NCBI RefSeq assembly: GCF_001267885.1
Contig: NZ_CP012382.1
Span: 496,001-560,000 of the forward strand
DNA length: 64,000 nucleotides
Source: Streptomyces ambofaciens ATCC 23877
GTDB lineage: Bacteria > Actinomycetota > Actinomycetes > Streptomycetales > Streptomycetaceae
Reading direction: 5' to 3'
The notes under the pieces were generated by a model. It did no database searches. It worked only from the letters and a program-made list of their open reading frames with translations, and had not been told where the DNA came from. The first letter of the stretch is position 1. The number at the start of each line of letters is the position of its first letter. Made by a program: the position numbers and the translations under genes. Shown piece after piece: positions 61,209 through 64,000 of this stretch.

Positions 61209-62098
61209 CTGATCATTTCAGAATGAGGTTCGGAGTCGTCTCAAGCAGATGATGCTGCAGGCGAGTTGGAGCAGTCCGAGGTGGAGGTCGGCTCGTATCT
61301 CGTAGCGGGTCCGCAGGCGTTTGAACTGGTGGAGCCAGGCGAAGGTTCGCTCGACGACCCAGCGGGTCTTGCCCAGGCCGGATCCGTGGGCGGTGCCCTT
61401 GCGGGCGATCTTCGGCGTGATGCCGCGAGCGCGGAGGAGCCGTCGGTACTTGTCGTAGTCGTAGCCGCGGTCGGCGAACAGCCGCCGTGGTCGGTGACGT
61501 GGCCTGCCCACCAGGCCGCGGATGCGGGGAATCGCGTCCAGCAGGGGCATGAGCTGGGTGACATCGTGACGGTTTCCGCTGGTCAACGACACCGCAAGGG
61601 GCGTTCCGTGCCGGTCGGTGATCACATGGTGCTTGCTGCCGAGACGGCCGCGGTCGACCGGCGAAGGTCCGGTGTGAGCCCCCCTTTCAGGGCCCGGACG
61701 TGCGAGCCGTCGACCGCGGCGTCCTCCATGTCCAACAGTCCGGCCTTGCGGAGTTCCGCCAGGAGGATCTCGTGCAGGCGGGGCCACACGCCGGCCTCGG
61801 TCCAGTCCCGCAGCCGCCGCCAGCACGTCACCCCGCTGCAGCCGATCGTCTCGGTCGGCACGTCCGCCCAGGTCACACCCGTGCGCAGCACGTAGATGAT
61901 CCCGCGCAGAGCCGCACGGTCATCCGCCGGCAGCCGGCCCGGATACCGCCGACGCCGCGGCGGCCGAGGCGGGAGCAGCGGTGCGACACGATCCCACAGA
62001 TCATCAGGCACAAGATCCTCCGACACCCGGAGAACTCTGCCGCCCACCAGCCCAACTGCCAAGCCAGTGAGCCAAACTCATTCTGAAATGATCAGTTA
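61206..62098 (-). mobile_element. IS5-type insertion sequence, apparently intact
   Basis: The element is bounded by perfect 22-bp inverted repeats at 61206-61227 and 62077-62098 that begin TAACTGATCATTTCAGAATG and include the TA target duplication. It carries two overlapping frames joined by a probable -1 frameshift, giving a complete DDE transposase. The element itself would be about 889 bp (61208-62096). It is oriented opposite to the luxR-type gene at whose stop codon it inserted. Confidence 0.9.
61218..62062 (-). CDS. IS5-type transposase produced by programmed -1 frameshift
   Basis: The first frame (61622-62062) encodes the N-terminal part: VPDDLWDRVAPLLPPRPPRR and WTEAGVWPRLHEILLAEL, then DMEDAAVDGSHVRALKGG. 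At the run AAAGGGGGG a slip of -1 continues as AHTGPSPVDRGRLGSKHHVI in the second frame, ending at 61218. The second frame contains RRLFADRGYDYDKYRRLL and TRWVVERTFAWLHQFKRL, carrying the catalytic Asp and Glu. The G-run matches where IS5-group elements make this shift. No other frame damage is seen. Confidence 0.82.
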
Positions 62099-62161
62099 TG
62101 GCGCTCTTGCGGTTATCGTGCCGAGGAGCCATCGCTGGGGTTGGGCAAGGGGTGGGGGATC

Positions 62162-62695
62162 GTGGACGAGGCGTTTAACGCTGCGGGAACGGCGCTGTGT
62201 TGCGCCGCAGCCATCCGGCTGGGCGGAGCCGTGCAGGTACTGACCACGCGATCTGCCCTGCTTGACCACTACAACCCGATCATGGCGGGGCTGGAGAACA
62301 TCACAGCGTTTCTCGACGGTCGAGGGCTCGATGACAACTTGCTCGGCTCTGCGTTCGCCGAGAGTTGGTCCCTGGATGCCAGGTATCCGGCAGATCTCGC
62401 CGGCCACGCCTATGTCAAAGGATGGTCATCTCTGGTCTTCGGCACGGTGGTGCTGACCAGGCCGAAGCAACAGAACATTACGTCAGCGAAGACCCTGGAG
62501 TTTACCTCGAAGGCGGCGGCATCCTGGCCGACCGCCGTCCGTATCGGCTCCTTCGACAGCCTGCTCCGCTTCGAGGCAGCGTGCCAGCAAGAGGCGGAAG
62601 CCCGGATGCGGGAGGGCGGTCTTCCTGCTCTGTGGAAACTGACGGAAGATCGAACAAAGCAGTATCGCCAGACGACGGAACAGTTCATCGGATAA
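62162..62695 (+). CDS. Hypothetical protein
   Basis: GTG 62162 is preceded by AAGGGGTGGGGGATC and gives 177 residues; a TTG at 62141 is possible. The composition is normal (DEAFNAAGTALCCAAAIRLG, TTRSALLDHYNPIMAGLENI, SFDSLLRFEAACQQEAEARM). There is no signal peptide or obvious domain, and I do not recognise it. It lies between two IS elements, with lower GC than most of the window, suggesting acquired DNA. Confidence 0.6.
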   Translation: MDEAFNAAGTALCCAAAIRLGGAVQVLTTRSALLDHYNPIMAGLENITAFLDGRGLDDNLLGSAFAESWSLDARYPADLAGHAYVKGWSSLVFGTVVLTRPKQQNITSAKTLEFTSKAAASWPTAVRIGSFDSLLRFEAACQQEAEARMREGGLPALWKLTEDRTKQYRQTTEQFIG

Positions 62696-62699
62696 CCGG

Positions 62700-63500
62700 C
62701 GTCTCAGCCTGCCAGTCTTCGGAAGCCGATGAGGGCTGCGGCTATGCCGACGAAGGCGAGGAAGTGTTCGGCCTTGCGTTCGTAGCGGCGGTGGAGCCTT
62801 CGGCAGCCGGCCAGCCAGTACACGGTTCGCTCGACCACCCAGCGGTGCCGGCCCAGCCGTTGTGAGGACTCGATGCCCTTGCGGGCGATGCGAGGGCGAA
62901 TGCCCCGCTGGCGCAGCCATCGCCGTAGGTGGCCGTAGTCGTAACCCTTGTCGGCGTGCAGTTTCGCCGGCTTCCGGCGCCGGGGTCCGCGGCGGGAGCG
63001 GATGGGCGGGATGCCCCGGACGAGCGGCTCCAGGCCCTGGCTGTCGTGCATGTTCGCGCCGGAGATGCCCAGGGACAGCGGCAGTCCGTTGCGGTCACAG
63101 ATCAGGTGGATTTTCGATCCCGGTTTGCTGCGGTCGGTCGGATTCGGCCCCGTCAATGGCCCCCTTTTGCGGCCCGCAGACTGACCGAGTCGAACGCGCA
63201 CCGGGACCAGTCCAGTTCGCCTCGCGCTCCGAGTTCGTCGAGGATCACGCGGTAGAGCCTGGCCCAGACCCGGTCCCGGCTCCACTGAGCGAACCGGCGG
63301 TAGACCGTGGGCCAGGCCGGGCCGAACACCGGCGGCAGCTGCCGCCAGGTGCAGCCTGAGGTCGCCACGAAGATGATCGCCGCCAAGGCCTCGCGGTCAC
63401 CTGCTCGGCGTCGACCGCCGCCCTGCGGACGTATCACTTCAGTCGGTGGTACCACCTGCCTGAACAGCACCCGCAACTCGTCCGGCACCAGTCACTCCAC
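62700..63500 (-). mobile_element. Second IS5-type insertion sequence (ends not defined)
   Basis: The interval holds a two-frame IS5-type transposase in the same arrangement as the element at 61206. I could not find matching inverted repeats near either end, so one end may be lost; boundaries are approximate. Confidence 0.6.
62704..63488 (-). CDS. IS5-type transposase with -1 frameshift (second element)
   Basis: The first frame starts at GTG 63488 (MPDELRVLFRQVVPP, then SGCTWRQLPPVFGPAWPTVY) and stops soon after LRAAKGGH. A -1 slip at AAAAGGGGG continues as PLTGPNPTDRSKPGSKIHLI in the second frame (62704-63285). That frame contains LHADKGYDYGHLRRWL and HRWVVERTVYWLAGCRRL, including catalytic Asp and Glu. 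It differs substantially from the transposase at 61218. All core motifs are present, so the enzyme could be active. Confidence 0.78.
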
Positions 63501-63719
63501 GAGATCCGTCATGCACGGATCAACGAACTGTCACGCCATAAGAAACGACGTCTTAGCCAGCATCGACAGGCCGATCGCGGACTCCTTCGTGACTGTGCAG
63601 GCGTCCTCGAGCCACCCAGGGCAGCCCAAGAGGCCGTTGGGGTCGGTGTGATGAGGTTGTAGTACGGATTCCTCTCAGTCGTCACCCAATGCTGCAGCAT
63701 TCGCGCTGTGACGTGAAAT

Positions 63720-63752
63720 AGGGGCCGTGTCTGCGAAATCGGCACGGCCCCT
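63720..63752 (-). terminator. Hairpin terminator of the small membrane protein gene
   Basis: A 10-bp stem (63720-63729 AGGGGCCGTG with 63743-63752) closes a 13-base loop, 10 bases after the stop of the gene at 63763-63951. Confidence 0.7.
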
Positions 63753-63762
63753 GCAAGCGGCC

Positions 63763-63951
63763 TCAGCGGTTTCGCATCGACACGACTTTGTGCGCCACGA
63801 GTGCCACGGCAATCACGCCGCCGAGGACCATGGCCACCGTTTGAAGGCCAGTATTTCCGGAATTTCCGGCGAAAATACTAACCCCTACACAGGCCACCAA
63901 CACGATGACAGCTATGGGGATGTAAAGTCCGTTTGCGTCACGCTGAGACAT
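63763..63951 (-). CDS. Small two-helix membrane protein
   Basis: ATG 63951 has GGAAG five bases upstream and gives 62 residues; the frame extends to 63978 without a site. Two hydrophobic segments (IPIAVIVLVACVGVSIFAG and LQTVAMVLGGVIAVALVAH) are joined by a short Gly/Asn loop, ending in Lys/Arg. I do not recognise a family. The gene has its own terminator and moderate GC content, so it is probably expressed. Confidence 0.65.
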   Translation of the reverse strand: MSQRDANGLYIPIAVIVLVACVGVSIFAGNSGNTGLQTVAMVLGGVIAVALVAHKVVSMRNR

Positions 63952-64000
63952 ATCGCTTCCACTTTCCTGTTTCAGCAATTCTCCGAGAAGCCGCAGCCGA

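Noticed and set aside
1..64000. CRISPR arrays, rRNA genes, tRNA genes
   Set aside because: No regularly spaced repeats, rRNA signatures or tRNA cloverleaf were found on reading either strand.

Overview
The very high GC content, GC-rich third codon positions, frequent GTG starts, Tat-type signals and one TTA codon point to a Streptomyces-like actinomycete. A tap-tpg pair (15997-18817) encodes the telomere-associated and terminal proteins of linear Streptomyces replicons. The window is therefore probably from a chromosome arm near a telomere, or from a linear plasmid. The accessory content and abundance of decayed insertion sequences fit that.

Layout. 1-10595 (minus strand) is a tightly packed operon of very large proteins of unknown function: a WD40 protein, a 968-residue DUF6603-like protein, a possible 20-codon micro-ORF, an 843-residue protein and a protein of at least 1331 residues that runs off the left edge. 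A divergent phospholipase D-like protein with a peptidoglycan-binding-like N-terminus (11145-13091) faces it. This is my main candidate for an undescribed system. 13152-15832 holds an ABM monooxygenase-like protein and a secreted FG-GAP repeat protein. 15997-18817 is tap-tpg. 19029-24536 is a glucarate catabolic locus (GntP-type transporter, glucarate dehydratase, LysR regulator, 5-dehydro-4-deoxyglucarate dehydratase), with a 13-bp motif shared by its two control regions. 24647-28484 holds a BtrH_N-like protein, a DUF4232-like lipoprotein, a VOC protein and a TTA-containing ArsR-like regulator.

28526-35868 holds a Tat-exported FAD dehydrogenase diverging from a choline-to-betaine operon (betaine aldehyde dehydrogenase, choline dehydrogenase, BCCT transporter). 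A PAS-GAF-SpoIIE-ATPase regulator follows (36125-38509), then an ECF sigma factor and a Met/His-rich membrane protein. 40418-43369 is a FecCD-type ABC importer preceded by what looks like a cobalamin riboswitch, so cobalamin or a cobamide is the probable substrate. A Tat-exported helveticin J-like protein follows.

44.8-64 kb is a mosaic: RidA, an MFS exporter with a divergent WYL regulator, an SRPBCC protein, a GlxA-type regulator with three DJ-1/PfpI paralogues, a second GlxA regulator diverging from a cupin, an FAD/NAD(P)-binding protein diverging from a LuxR regulator, and a few unknowns. Between them lie decayed IS701-, IS3-, IS110- and IS5-type transposases and two better preserved IS5-type elements. 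One of these sits exactly at the stop codon of the luxR-type gene. Functions are assigned from recognised motifs and remembered family features only; no database search was run.
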